A stretch of 34,981 nt of DNA from UBA1189 sp045654565. GTDB lineage: Bacteria > Bacteroidota > Bacteroidia > Bacteroidales > Bacteroidaceae. The stretch lies in assembly GCA_045654565.1 (NCBI GenBank), contig JAZONP010000136.1, forward strand, positions 1 to 34,981, given 5' to 3'. Below, piece after piece: positions 8,017 through 16,573 of this stretch (position 1 is its first letter; the number at the start of each line of letters is the position of its first letter). The translations under genes and the position numbers were made by a program. The notes under the pieces were generated by a model that worked only from the letters and a program-made list of their open reading frames with translations, made no database searches and was not told where the DNA came from.

Positions 8017-9231
8017 TTACCAGCCTAATTGTTGCCATCCAGCGACTCTATACCATGAGGTGGTGTGGAATAGTGTGTTCAGGTTGGTTGACTCGCTCTG
8101 CGGTATGTAGCACGATATGCCGCTGTATGTGTTTAGGTCGACAAACTCTTGGGCTTGATAGCTGTAGATGGAGTACCACCAAGGTGTGGCTGCAGCATAG
8201 GGCACCGTTTGGTCGAGTAGGCTCTTCCAACGGAGATAGTCGGCCTCCTGGGTGATGAGGCGTAGCATGTATCCGTTCATGTCATAGTAGTTGGGACGTG
8301 AGCTGCTTGGTCTGGGGCAATAGCGCTGTATGCTGTCCATCGCCAGCTCAGTTTCTTCGGATGCGTATTTTATAATCATCTCTGCCGTGAGGGATGCGAA
8401 GCTCTCGAGGAGATCACAATCGACCACAGATAACAATACGCCATAGTTCTGTAGGCTGCTTTCCCTATCGTCATCATTGTAGGCTTTGAAATACTCCTCT
8501 GCGATGAGGTTGGCGTTGTAGGTCGTCTCGAACATTGGTTTTACTATGCGGTGGTAAGGGGCACCGGGGCCAGGAATCTCTGCTGGGGATGCGATGATAG
8601 ATTTGGTCACGTGGCGCAACTCGTAAGCGACCTCTACTGATTGCATAAAGCATGCATCAAATAGGATGAACTCCATTCTGGGAAAGGTGGAGAGTGCATC
8701 GGCAACATCTGCGATGTTCATCTTGCTTCCTTGGTCACTATAGCTGCTATTCTGGTTGTTGTCAATGCAGATGCTGCGTTGCATGGGTGCTTTAGCGGGG
8801 AGCCATGCGTCTCCATGCGACCATAGTACCAATCCGTAGCTGTGTGCCGGGTAGTGCTTTACTACCCATTCCATGGCCGTGTGCAGTGTCTCGGGGTCGC
8901 CCGAGTCCTGCTCTTTTTCATACTGGTGAAGTGTGTTCTTGGTGGCTATTCCCTCTTGGGACTTTTCTATGGAGATAAGGCGGGGATGCTGTATGTCGTC
9001 TAGGTAGACAATTAGACGGCTATTTGAGGGTATATCGCCAGCCGCTTCGAGCATTTCGTTGATGTCGTCTCGGTAGAATGATGAGAGGCTGTTCTCTGCG
9101 GCGATATAGACCAACACCGTGCGGTCATAGATGTGCTCCTCTTCGTGCCTAAACCAATGACACGACGTCATACAGAAAAGTATTGACATCGTGTACATGA
9201 GGTTTTTGAATATCGAAGAGTAGTGCTTCAT
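8017..9231 (-). CDS. C11 (clostripain-family) cysteine protease, predicted lipoprotein
   Basis: A 404-residue exported protein. The N-terminus has a hydrophobic stretch ending in the lipobox MTSC, so Cys24 is the likely lipidated residue. The peptidase C11 domain covers most of the rest: catalytic His139 lies in LVLWSHGD and catalytic Cys194 in FILFDACFMQS, both in the expected beta-strand contexts. C11 enzymes usually cut after Arg or Lys and may need self-cleavage for activation; I cannot place such a site. The C-terminal part (about 330-404) is rich in Trp and Tyr. It follows the small exported-protein gene after 4 bases, so they form one unit, probably with rpoD upstream. Confidence 0.87.
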   Translation of the reverse strand: MKHYSSIFKNLMYTMSILFCMTSCHWFRHEEEHIYDRTVLVYIAAENSLSSFYRDDINEMLEAAGDIPSNSRLIVYLDDIQHPRLISIEKSQEGIATKNTLHQYEKEQDSGDPETLHTAMEWVVKHYPAHSYGLVLWSHGDAWLPAKAPMQRSICIDNNQNSSYSDQGSKMNIADVADALSTFPRMEFILFDACFMQSVEVAYELRHVTKSIIASPAEIPGPGAPYHRIVKPMFETTYNANLIAEEYFKAYNDDDRESSLQNYGVLLSVVDCDLLESFASLTAEMIIKYASEETELAMDSIQRYCPRPSSSRPNYYDMNGYMLRLITQEADYLRWKSLLDQTVPYAAATPWWYSIYSYQAQEFVDLNTYSGISCYIPQSESTNLNTLFHTTSWYRVAGWQQLGW

Positions 9232-9235
9232 CTAG

Positions 9236-9622
9236 TTATAATTTCTGAAACTGGAAAGACTCCTTGCTGATTAAGTGCGGCCTTTTATCTTTCTTGTGTT
9301 GGAGTCTTCTTTGTACATTTGAAAAACGCTTTGTCAACTTTTTCTTTTTGTCGGAATAGATGACAGCGCATGTTTGGTATGTTTCGTTCAGTGTCCCTTC
9401 GAGGTATACCTTCAACTGTAGTGTGTAACCAACGTGGTTTGTTAGCGAACCGTCGGGGTTTATTGTCAAGCTATCGAGGTGCTGTACGTCGGTGATGTAT
9501 ACCGTAGAGTCGTTGAGATTTGTGGCTACACCGAACAGGTATACCCTTTGTGGCTCATCAGCAAAGGCCGACATCTGCAACATGCCTAGCAGACAAAAAA
9601 GAGTAATCTTCCACTTGTTCAT
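9236..9622 (-). CDS. Small exported protein of unknown function
   Basis: A 128-residue protein with a signal peptide (MNKWKITLFCLLGMLQMSAFA, likely cut after residue 21 or 22). The mature part has alternating beta-type sequence (RVYLFGVATNLNDSTVYITDVQ) followed by a very basic segment at about 90-117 (SDKKKKLTKRFSNVQRRLQHKKDKR). It lies 41 bases after rpoD and 4 bases before the C11 protease gene on the same strand. I do not recognise the family. Linkage suggests, but does not prove, a role with the protease. Confidence 0.75.
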   Translation of the reverse strand: MNKWKITLFCLLGMLQMSAFADEPQRVYLFGVATNLNDSTVYITDVQHLDSLTINPDGSLTNHVGYTLQLKVYLEGTLNETYQTCAVIYSDKKKKLTKRFSNVQRRLQHKKDKRPHLISKESFQFQKL

Positions 9623-9663
9623 GCGTGTGCGTACCTAAAAAATTATTATGCGTTGTTGTGGAA

Positions 9664-10524
9664 TTATCCCAAGTAGGTCTTTAAGAGCTTGCTACGTGAG
9701 TTCTGGCGCAAGCGGCGGATAGCTTTTTCCTTAATTTGACGCACGCGCTCACGTGTGAGACCAAACTTATCACCAATCTCTTCGAGTGTCATCTCCTGCA
9801 TGCCAATGCCGAAGAACATCTGCAGAATCTCCTTCTCGCGTTCGGTGAGTGTAGAGAGGGCGCGGTCGATCTCGGTAGAGAGTGACTCGCTTACGAGTGA
9901 GCGGTCTGCCATGGGGGAGTCATCGTTAACGAGTACGTCGAGGAGGCTATTGTCTTCACCATCCACGAAGGGAGCATCCACAGAGATATGGCGACCTGAC
10001 ACCTTCAGCGTGTCGGCAATCTTATCCACGGGAATGTCGAGCTCGTCGGCCAACTCCTCGGCTGAGGGGCGACGCTCATTTTCTTGCTCAAACTTTGAGA
10101 AGGCCTTGCTAATCTTGTTGAGCGAGCCTACCTGATTGAGGGGGAGGCGTACGATACGTGCCTGCTCGGCTAATGCCTGAAGGATAGACTGACGTATCCA
10201 CCATACGGCATAACTGATGAACTTAAAACCACGAGTCTCGTCAAACTTCTCTGCGGCCTTGATGAGTCCGAGGTTACCCTCGTTGATGAGGTCGGGGAGG
10301 CTGAGGCCTTGGTTCTGATATTGCTTGGCTACCGAAACCACGAAGCGGAGGTTGGCGCGAGTGAGCTTCTCTAAAGCTACGCGGTCTCCCTTGCGGATCC
10401 GCTGTGCGAGTTCTACCTCTTCTTCTACTGTAATCAACTCTTCGCGGCCAATCTCTTGCAGATACTTGTCCAACGAAGCACTCTCGCGGTTGGTAATACT
10501 CTTGGTAATTTTAAGCTGTCTCAT
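9664..10524 (-). CDS. rpoD: Primary sigma-70 factor (short Bacteroidetes type)
   Basis: The housekeeping sigma factor, 286 residues, directs RNA polymerase to the -33/-7 promoters seen elsewhere in this window. It lacks region 1.1 and the long non-conserved insert of E. coli RpoD. Region 1.2 starts near residue 17 (SLDKYLQEIG), region 2 covers about 52-121 with the core -7 recognition segment FKFISYAVWWIRQSI (100-114), region 3 about 130-205, and region 4.2 has the helix-turn-helix TLEEIGDKFGLTRERVRQIK (246-265). A promoter with a 20-bp spacer lies upstream at 10570-10600. The call is secure. Confidence 0.96.
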   Translation of the reverse strand: MRQLKITKSITNRESASLDKYLQEIGREELITVEEEVELAQRIRKGDRVALEKLTRANLRFVVSVAKQYQNQGLSLPDLINEGNLGLIKAAEKFDETRGFKFISYAVWWIRQSILQALAEQARIVRLPLNQVGSLNKISKAFSKFEQENERRPSAEELADELDIPVDKIADTLKVSGRHISVDAPFVDGEDNSLLDVLVNDDSPMADRSLVSESLSTEIDRALSTLTEREKEILQMFFGIGMQEMTLEEIGDKFGLTRERVRQIKEKAIRRLRQNSRSKLLKTYLG

Positions 10525-10569
10525 TGAGGTATAGAATACGTATTTTAAGTCAATAAACCAAATTAGGCG

Positions 10570-10600
10570 CGAATATACTGCTTTTTTCTGTAAGAATCAA
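10570..10600 (-). promoter_or_regulatory. Putative rpoD promoter
   Basis: On the minus strand TTG (10598-10600) is separated by exactly 20 bases from TATATTCG (10570-10577), close to the Bacteroidetes pattern TTTG-N19-21-TAnnTTTG with the common TTCG variant. The start codon at 10524 is 46 bases downstream. Confidence 0.55.
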
Positions 10601-10621
10601 TGTTTTTGTGGAAAAATAACT

Positions 10622-10669
10622 AAAGCACCCGACTAAATCCACTGTTTCCTGGAAATAGCCGGGAGCTTT
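10622..10669 (-). terminator. Stem-loop between degQ and rpoD, probable degQ terminator
   Basis: AAAGCACCCG (10622-10631) and CGGGAGCTTT (10660-10669) form a 10-bp stem with one A-A mismatch. The loop contains a second dyad, TTTCCTGGAAA. On the minus strand the stem is followed by a T-rich run. It lies 64 bases past the degQ stop and about 20 bases upstream of the rpoD -33 box, so a terminator is the simplest reading. Confidence 0.5.
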
Positions 10670-10733
10670 TATTGTAAGTTGACAAATGGTGTTTTCAATC
10701 GCTCAAGACTTAAGCTCCATCACTTATAGCTCA

Positions 10734-12224
10734 TCACTCTTCGCTCGAGAGCTCTACGGCGTAGTTGGCACGGCGGCCCGACATATAGTAGCCGGAGATG
10801 AAGAGTACGCGCTCAGGCGATTGGTTAGCTTCTTTCAGTGCATTGGCTAAGTCCTCTTCGCTAGTGATCTTATCGCCGTTGACCTTGAGGATGACGAAAC
10901 CCTTCTTGATGCCAGCATCGGCAAACTTACCCTTGTCGACGCCTGTCACTTCGAGTCCGTAGCTTACGCCGAGGTGGCGCTTTACATCATCGCTGATGGG
11001 CTTGAAGGCTGCACCCAACATGGAGAGGTCGAACTTCTTCACTACCTCAGTGTTGCCTTGCATGTTCTTCAAGGTTACATCGAGGGTCTTTTCCTTCTTG
11101 TTGCGTAGGATGGTTACTTCCACCTTGTCGCCCGGACGATACATGGTGAGGTTTTCTTGCAATTCGGCCATATTATGTACCTTCTTCTCGGCAATTCTGA
11201 TGATGACATCGCCTGGTTCGATGCCCGCGGCCTTGGCACCACTACCATCGGTTACCTCTGCCACATAGACGCCTTCTACGGTGCCCAAGTCCTTATCTTT
11301 GGTACGCTCGTCAAGGTCATGGCCACTGATGCCGAGGATGGCGCGTTGTACGGTGCCAAACTCTTTCAGGTCGCTCACTACCTTAGTCATGATGCTGGTG
11401 GGGATAGCGAAGCCGTAGCCGGCATAGGCGCCTGTTGGTGAGGAGAGTACGGCGTTGATGCCTACGAGCTCGCCACGTGCGTTTACGAGTGCCCCACCGC
11501 TATTGCCTTGGTTGATGGCAGCATCGGTTTGGATGAACGACTCGATACCTCCGTTGTATACGCCCAATGAACGTGCCTTTGCGCTCACGATACCAGCGGT
11601 GACGGTAGAGGTGAGGTTGAAGGGGTTACCTACGGCTAGTACCCATTCGCCTACTTTGAGGGCATCAGAGTTGCCGATGGGCAGGGTGGGGAAGTCGTCG
11701 CCCTCGATTTTTATCAAGGCAAGGTCGGTGTTGGGGTCGGTGCCGATGAGCTTACCCTTGAACTCGCGGTTGTCATTGAGCTTCACGTCTATCTCGTCGG
11801 CTCCTTCGATGACGTGGTTGTTGGTCACGATGTAGCCATCCTCTGAGATGATGACTCCTGAACCGAAACCCACGCGGGGCTGTGTGCGTATCTGTTGCTG
11901 GCGTCCTGTGCCATCACCGAAGAAGAAGTCGAAGAGGTCTGGCATCTGCTGTATGGTCTGTGTTCTTCCCAATTGGGTCGACTTGATGTGCACTACGGCA
12001 TGAATGGAGCGGTCTGCTGCCTCAGTCAAGTCGATGGGCTGTGTGGACTTGCTCTCGAAGAGGGCTGTGGGCATTGCCCACACATCTTCTTTCTGTGTCG
12101 TAGCGACACTATCCTGCATGGCGTGTTTCTCCAAGAGTTTGTAGGTGGTGACACCTGCCACGAAGGCACTACCCAGCATGAGGGCTGAGTAACCAAGGAT
12201 TTTTTTAATAGTTGTTTTCATCAT
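10734..12224 (-). CDS. degQ: Periplasmic serine endoprotease/chaperone, DegP/HtrA family
   Basis: A 496-residue envelope quality-control protease. An N-terminal hydrophobic segment (about 8-28) is a signal peptide or anchor. The trypsin-like domain has the full catalytic triad: His137 (TNNHVIEG), Asp167 (NTDLALIK) and Ser242 (GNSGGAL). Two PDZ domains follow, about 290-385 and 405-490. A Gln-rich LA-type loop (about 88-115, containing FFFGDGTGRQQQ) sits ahead of the protease core. Two adjacent ATG codons open the frame, so the start is uncertain by one residue. It is divergent from thrC. A -7-like TATCTTCG (minus strand, 12275-12282) may be its promoter. DegP and DegQ cannot be told apart here. 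Confidence 0.93.
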   Translation of the reverse strand: MMKTTIKKILGYSALMLGSAFVAGVTTYKLLEKHAMQDSVATTQKEDVWAMPTALFESKSTQPIDLTEAADRSIHAVVHIKSTQLGRTQTIQQMPDLFDFFFGDGTGRQQQIRTQPRVGFGSGVIISEDGYIVTNNHVIEGADEIDVKLNDNREFKGKLIGTDPNTDLALIKIEGDDFPTLPIGNSDALKVGEWVLAVGNPFNLTSTVTAGIVSAKARSLGVYNGGIESFIQTDAAINQGNSGGALVNARGELVGINAVLSSPTGAYAGYGFAIPTSIMTKVVSDLKEFGTVQRAILGISGHDLDERTKDKDLGTVEGVYVAEVTDGSGAKAAGIEPGDVIIRIAEKKVHNMAELQENLTMYRPGDKVEVTILRNKKEKTLDVTLKNMQGNTEVVKKFDLSMLGAAFKPISDDVKRHLGVSYGLEVTGVDKGKFADAGIKKGFVILKVNGDKITSEEDLANALKEANQSPERVLFISGYYMSGRRANYAVELSSEE

Positions 12225-12382
12225 TATAATGTTGTTTTTAGTTAATTAATGCTCGATGGTTAACTTTTGTGTTGCGAAGATAATGCTTTTCTATGTTCGT
12301 TATTAACGTTTTGTTTAATATTTACGACAAATTAACACAGCAGCGGATGTATTAACGGTTTTTAGTATGATGGGCGGCTTTT

Positions 12383-12413
12383 TATGGTTATTGAAATTAT
12401 TTTCGTACATTTG
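12383..12413 (+). promoter_or_regulatory. Putative thrC promoter
   Basis: TACATTTG (12406-12413) is an exact match to the -7 consensus TAnnTTTG. A -33-like TATG lies 19 bases upstream (12383-12386). The thrC ATG is 29 bases downstream, leaving a short leader of about 23 bases with no Shine-Dalgarno, as is usual in this phylum. Confidence 0.55.
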
Positions 12414-12442
12414 CCCCTTAACTTGATTAAAACGTTCATAAG

Positions 12443-13861
12443 ATGAAATACTATAGCACCAATCAGCAAGCGCCCCTCGTCTCTTTGGATGTGGCGGTAG
12501 TGCGCGGACTCGCCACCGATCGTGGCCTATATATGCCCGAACGAATAAAGCCACTGACGCAAGAATTCTTCGATGGCATTACCGAAATGACTTTCCAGGA
12601 GATAGCCTATCACGTGGCCGACGCCTTCTTCGGCGAGGATATCCCAGCCGATGACCTGCGTCATATCGTGTATGACACCTTGGCTTTCGATGCTCCCGTG
12701 AGGCATGTCGATGGCAGCATCCACTCGCTTGAGCTCTTCCATGGCCCTACGTTGGCCTTCAAGGATGTAGGTGCACGCTTCATGGCCCGTCTGCTGGGGT
12801 ATTTTAATAGACAACAGACAACGGACAACCGACGTTCGAAGCGAGAGCAGAGCCAAGCCGGCTTGGGCTATGCCGAGCAAGGAGGAGGAAAAGCCTGCGC
12901 AGCAGGATTAACGGACAATGGACAAGAACGTATGGGAAGAGATATCGTCAATGTCCTTGTCGCTACGTCGGGTGATACGGGTTCGGCCGTGGCCAATGGC
13001 TTCCTCGGTGTAGAGGGTATCCACGTCTATGTACTCTATCCAAAGGGTAAGGTGAGCGACATACAGGAGGCGCAGTTCACCACCTTGGGACAGAATATCA
13101 CAGCTCTCGAGGTAGATGGCGCGTTTGATGATTGTCAGCGTTTGGTAAAGAATGCCTTCATGGATGCCGACCTCATCGCCCACATGAGCCTCACCTCGGC
13201 CAACTCCATCAACGTGGCCCGCTTCCTGCCGCAGGCGTTCTACTATTTCTATGCCTATGCCCAGATGAAGCGTCAGGGCAAGGCCGATGAACTGGTTATC
13301 TGCGTGCCCAGTGGTAACTTCGGCAACCTCTGTGCCGGACTCTTTGCGCACCGCATGGGGCTCCCCATCAAACGCTTCATTGCTGCCAACAATCGCAACG
13401 ACATCTTCTACCAATATCTACAGACGGGCGAATATGTGCCTCGTCCTTCTGTGCAGACCATTGCCAATGCCATGGACGTGGGCGACCCGAGCAACTTTGC
13501 CCGTATCCTCGACCTCTATGGTCACTCACACGAGGCCATCTGTAGTCTTATCAGCGGCGCTACCTATACCGATGAACAGATTGCCGAGGTTGTCGCCGAG
13601 ACCTATCATCGCACGGGCTATCTTCTTGACCCTCATGGTGCCTGTGGATACCGTGCCCTCTCAGACATGTTACAGCCTGGCGAGCAGGGAGTGTTTCTCG
13701 AGACGGCTCATCCGGCCAAGTTCCGTGACACGGTAGAGGGTATCATTAAGGCCGAGGTTGCCATCCCTGAGAAGTTGCAAGTCTTCATGAGCGGCACGAA
13801 GCAGTCGGTATCCATGACGGCTCGGTTTGAGGATTTCAAGGCTTACTTGATGGGTCGGTGA
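12443..13861 (+). CDS. thrC: Threonine synthase with an in-frame repeat-derived insert
   Basis: Converts O-phosphohomoserine to threonine with pyridoxal phosphate. The N-terminal domain starts MKYYSTNQQAP, and the PLP-binding Lys107 lies in LAFKDVGARF. The glycine-rich phosphate loop is VATSGDTGSAVANG (173-186), and the C-terminal LLDPHGACGYRA and LETAHPAKF motifs are intact. At 472 residues it is about 40 longer than relatives. The excess is at residues 122-167, between RLLGYF and DIVNVLVATSGDTG, where relatives have only about eight residues. The extra part is low-complexity (RQQTTDNRRSKREQSQ then AGLGYAEQGGGKACAAGL), is encoded by heptamer repeats, and lies just before the PLP phosphate loop, presumably in a surface loop. 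No stop or frameshift is introduced. The gene is monocistronic as far as can be seen. Confidence 0.95.
   Translation: MKYYSTNQQAPLVSLDVAVVRGLATDRGLYMPERIKPLTQEFFDGITEMTFQEIAYHVADAFFGEDIPADDLRHIVYDTLAFDAPVRHVDGSIHSLELFHGPTLAFKDVGARFMARLLGYFNRQQTTDNRRSKREQSQAGLGYAEQGGGKACAAGLTDNGQERMGRDIVNVLVATSGDTGSAVANGFLGVEGIHVYVLYPKGKVSDIQEAQFTTLGQNITALEVDGAFDDCQRLVKNAFMDADLIAHMSLTSANSINVARFLPQAFYYFYAYAQMKRQGKADELVICVPSGNFGNLCAGLFAHRMGLPIKRFIAANNRNDIFYQYLQTGEYVPRPSVQTIANAMDVGDPSNFARILDLYGHSHEAICSLISGATYTDEQIAEVVAETYHRTGYLLDPHGACGYRALSDMLQPGEQGVFLETAHPAKFRDTVEGIIKAEVAIPEKLQVFMSGTKQSVSMTARFEDFKAYLMGR
12809..12926. repeat. Repeat element inserted in frame within thrC
   Basis: The left end (12809-12833) is a tandem heptamer GACAACA/GACAACG/GACAACC. 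The right end (12910-12926) has the same heptamer in direct orientation, sharing AACGGACAA with the left end (12820-12828 and 12910-12918). Between them is an imperfect hairpin (about 12851-12870, AGCCAAGCC with GGCTTGGGCT) and a GC-rich stretch. The heptamer resembles the one at 30280-30292. The insert accounts for the extra residues of ThrC. Confidence 0.75.
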
Positions 13862-13892
13862 TTATTTGCAGTGTGCTCCGCGTCGGTGCTGA

Positions 13893-14118
13893 GAAAAATA
13901 TCCAAGCAAGCTTGATATGTTTTCGCTCGTTTATTCGTATCTTTACGACTGAAGTCGTTTAGATACTCTCCCTCGCTTTGAAAAATATCCAAGCAAGCTT
14001 GATATGTTTTCGCTCGTTTATTCGTATCTTTACGACTGAGGTCGTTTAGATACTCTCACTCGCTGAGAAAAATATCCAAGCAAGCTTGGTATGTTTTCGC
14101 TCGTTTATTCGTATCTTT
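13893..14118. repeat. 87-bp tandem repeat, 2.6 copies, upstream of the GH110 gene
   Basis: Copies begin GAAAAATATCCAAGCAAGCT at 13893, 13980 and 14067, exactly 87 bases apart; the third stops after TTCGTATCTTT. Each full copy ends in an inverted repeat, GTATCT-TT-ACGACT with AGTCGT-TT-AGATAC (13937-13966 and 14024-14053), able to form a strong hairpin. Copies 1 and 2 read TATCTTTA where copy 3 reads TATCTTTG, the -7 promoter consensus. The array fills the gap from thrC to the GH110 gene. Confidence 0.9.
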
Positions 14119-14119
14119 G
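14090..14119 (+). promoter_or_regulatory. Putative promoter of the GH110 gene, formed by the last tandem copy
   Basis: TATCTTTG (14112-14119) matches TAnnTTTG. TATG at 14090-14093 lies 18 bases upstream, the same -33-like word seen before thrC. The ATG at 14144 is 25 bases downstream. Only the third repeat copy has the exact box and lacks the following hairpin. Confidence 0.5.
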
Positions 14120-14143
14120 TCGGATAAATGAATTTAAGACATC

Positions 14144-15997
14144 ATGAAACGTATTTTATTCTTTTGTTTAGGCCTACTCGCCATTGCAGGTTTGCGTGCC
14201 GAGAAGGTATATGATGCCGCTTCATATGGCATTGTTCCCAATACCGGTGCCGATGTTGCAGGACTCGTTGAGCAGATGCTCACCCAGGTCAAGGCCGAGG
14301 CTGCAGGCAAGGCGGTGACCATACGCTTTGCTCCGGGAATATATGACTTCTATCCCGAGAGTGCAGCGCATCGCGAGTATTACATCTCCAACCACGACCA
14401 ACACAAGGACCGTGCCGTAGGCATTGCCATCGAGGGTTTCACAGGACTTACCTTAGATGGCTGTGGAGCCGACTTCGTCTTCCATGGCCGCATGCTCCCC
14501 TTGAGTGTGGTGGGCACCGAGGAGTGCACGCTCCGTAACTTCAGCATCGACTTTGCCACACCACATATCGCTCAAGCCGAGGTCGTGAAGAACGATGCCG
14601 AGCAGGGTATCACCTTCCGTGTAGCTCCGTGGGTCAACGCCCGTGTCACCGACCATGGCGCTTTTGAGCACTATGGCGAGGGCTGGGCTATGCGTCCAGG
14701 GTGGGGTATCGCCTTCGACCCGGTGACACGCCGTATCCTCTACAAGACGGGTGATATAGGCACTCCCGTGCATCAGGTGCAGCAGATTGATGAGCGCACC
14801 TTCCTCGCTCCCGCTTGGAAGGATAGCCGACTTCCTGTGGGTACTATCGTGGCCATGCGCAGCTATGAGCGTCCCTCACCGGGTGTCTTCGTGAGTCATG
14901 CCACCGACACTCGCTTGGAGAATGTGAAGGTACACTATGCCGAGGGTATGGGTCTCCTGGCACAGATGAGCGAGAATATCACCCTCGACGGTTTTTGCGT
15001 ATGCCTCCGTGGTGACGACGATCCCCGCTACTTTACTACACAGGCCGATGCTACTCACTTCTCGGGTTGTAAGGGCAAGATACGCTCTGTGAACGGACTC
15101 TACGAGGCTATGATGGACGACGCTATCAACGTACATGGCACCTATCTCAAGGTGATGGAACGCATCGATGACTACACCGTGAAGGGTCGCTACATGCATG
15201 GTCAGGCATGGGGCTTCGACTGGGGCTACGTAGGCGATGAGGTGCAGTTTGTACGCTCCAACACGATGGAGCTCGTGGGCGGTTCTGCTAAGCCCTTCGT
15301 GACCACTATTGCTGAGATCTCAGAGCTCGATGCTCAAGGCTCACAGCTCAAGGGTTTGCATGGTGCCAAGGAATTCATCATCCGCTTTGCTGATGCACTG
15401 CCTGCCGAGATCAGTGCTGCCGAGGGTTATGGTATCGAGAACCTCACCTGGACTCCCGAGGTGTACTTTGCCGATAACCTTATCCGTAACAACCGCGCTC
15501 GCGGCACACTCTTCAGCACTCCCAAACGCACGGTGGTGGAGGACAACCTCTTCGATCACACCTCGGGCACCGCTATCCTCCTTTGTGGCGACTGTAACGG
15601 TTGGTACGAGACAGGTGCTTGTCGCGACGTGCTCATTCGCCGCAACCGCTTCGTCAACTCGCTCACCTGCATGTTCCAGTTCACCAATGCCATCATCAGC
15701 ATCTATCCCGAGATACCCAACCTCAATGCACAGAAGGAGTACTTCCACGGAGGTAAGAAGCATGCTATCCGCATCGTGAACAATGAGTTCGAGACCTTCG
15801 ACCATCCGCTCCTCTATGCCAAGTCTATCGACGGCTTGCTGTGGGAGGGCAATACCATCCGCCACAACGAGGACTATGCCCCCTTCCATTGGAACAACAG
15901 CAGCGTGCTCCTCGAGCGAGCTACAAATGTGAAGATAGACAATACCTTCTACGACTGCGGCAACGAACTCCGTCAGGTGAAGATGATGATAAAGTAA
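14144..15997 (+). CDS. glaB: Exported GH110 alpha-1,3-galactosidase
   Basis: A 617-residue protein with a signal peptide (MKRILFFCLGLLAIAGLRA, cut near residue 19) followed by a right-handed parallel beta-helix. GH110 enzymes remove terminal alpha-1,3-galactose from linear or blood-group-B glycans with inversion. The family hallmarks are FTTQADATHFSGCKG (Asp302 region) and EAMMDDAINVHGTYLKV (Asp325/Asp326), where the catalytic acids lie. It also has repeated beta-helix rungs such as NLIRNNRARGTLFSTPKR and NNEFETFDHPLLYAKS. Length and motifs fit the GlaB group of Bacteroides. No SusC/SusD pair is nearby. The stop codon directly abuts the repeat arm starting at 15998. Confidence 0.9.
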   Translation: MKRILFFCLGLLAIAGLRAEKVYDAASYGIVPNTGADVAGLVEQMLTQVKAEAAGKAVTIRFAPGIYDFYPESAAHREYYISNHDQHKDRAVGIAIEGFTGLTLDGCGADFVFHGRMLPLSVVGTEECTLRNFSIDFATPHIAQAEVVKNDAEQGITFRVAPWVNARVTDHGAFEHYGEGWAMRPGWGIAFDPVTRRILYKTGDIGTPVHQVQQIDERTFLAPAWKDSRLPVGTIVAMRSYERPSPGVFVSHATDTRLENVKVHYAEGMGLLAQMSENITLDGFCVCLRGDDDPRYFTTQADATHFSGCKGKIRSVNGLYEAMMDDAINVHGTYLKVMERIDDYTVKGRYMHGQAWGFDWGYVGDEVQFVRSNTMELVGGSAKPFVTTIAEISELDAQGSQLKGLHGAKEFIIRFADALPAEISAAEGYGIENLTWTPEVYFADNLIRNNRARGTLFSTPKRTVVEDNLFDHTSGTAILLCGDCNGWYETGACRDVLIRRNRFVNSLTCMFQFTNAIISIYPEIPNLNAQKEYFHGGKKHAIRIVNNEFETFDHPLLYAKSIDGLLWEGNTIRHNEDYAPFHWNNSSVLLERATNVKIDNTFYDCGNELRQVKMMIK

Positions 15998-16036
15998 GGA
16001 GTTCAGGAGTCAGGAGTTCAGGAGTTCTGACAAATG
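15998..16036. repeat. Left arm of an inverted repeat flanking the four-helix-bundle gene
   Basis: Four units of GGAGTTCA or GGAGTCA (period 7-8) run from the base after the GH110 stop and end in CTGACAAATG. The reverse complement matches the units at 16574-16735 closely (GGAGTTCAGGAGTCAGGAGT is shared exactly). The inner end CAGGAGTnCnGACAAATG is also shared with the insert in rlmD (17450-17466). The interval 16037-16106 up to the next gene has no other feature. Confidence 0.85.
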
Positions 16037-16106
16037 CTTGAGATTGACAAAAACAAGTAAAAAAAAGCCTGAAGTTCGGACAACTGTTTAAACTGAAATT
16101 AATGGC

Positions 16107-16508
16107 ATGTACGAACCGACGTCATATTCGTTTGAGAGTGTAGTTGCTTGGCAGAAGGCGCACATATTTACATTGTTAGTATACCGTCTGACTCGTGGGT
16201 TCCCGAAAGATGAGACTTTTGGGCTTACCTCGCAGTTTCGAAGAGCTGCGGTGTCGATTGAAGCCAATATCGCAGAGGGTTACAAGAAACTGAGCAAGGC
16301 TGACAAGCTGCGTTTTCTTAACATTGCAGAGGGTAGTCTGGCTGAATGTCGGAACTATGTTATTTTGGCTCGAGATTTGGAATATGTTGATGAACAGCAA
16401 TACCAGTCTCTCTTCATGGCTCTCGAAGAGGCAAGTAAGTTGTTGACTTCATATTGTAAAGGAATTATTAATAACAATGGAATACAGGACAACTTTCCTG
16501 GCTCCTAA
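16107..16508 (+). CDS. Four-helix-bundle protein (23S rRNA intervening-sequence family)
   Basis: A 133-residue helical protein of the TIGR02436 type. Signature pieces are VVAWQKAH (helix 1), FPKDETFGLTSQFRRAAVSI (turn and helix 2), EANIAEGYKK and FLNIAEGSLAECRNYVILAR (helix 3). Members occur inside intervening sequences of 23S rRNA genes in Leptospira and elsewhere, and the fold matches the Avd accessory protein of diversity-generating retroelements. The biochemical role is not established. Here the gene is not in an rRNA gene; it is enclosed by inverted arms of short repeats (15998-16036 and 16574-16738) between glaB and rlmD, and is more A+T-rich than both. That looks like a small acquired unit. 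No reverse transcriptase or template repeat is seen nearby. Confidence 0.9.
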   Translation: MYEPTSYSFESVVAWQKAHIFTLLVYRLTRGFPKDETFGLTSQFRRAAVSIEANIAEGYKKLSKADKLRFLNIAEGSLAECRNYVILARDLEYVDEQQYQSLFMALEEASKLLTSYCKGIINNNGIQDNFPGS

Positions 16509-16573
16509 ATAACAACCCGGAAAAATAAAAGGATTGAGTGAACGAAGAAGGAAAACAGCGAGCAGACTACGTA

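Noticed and set aside
13893..14118. Possible CRISPR array (regular 87-bp repeats)
   Set aside because: Copies are contiguous with no unique spacers, and no cas gene is present.
16107..16508. Avd protein of a diversity-generating retroelement
   Set aside because: No reverse transcriptase, template repeat or variable target gene is in the window; only the four-helix-bundle fold is shared.
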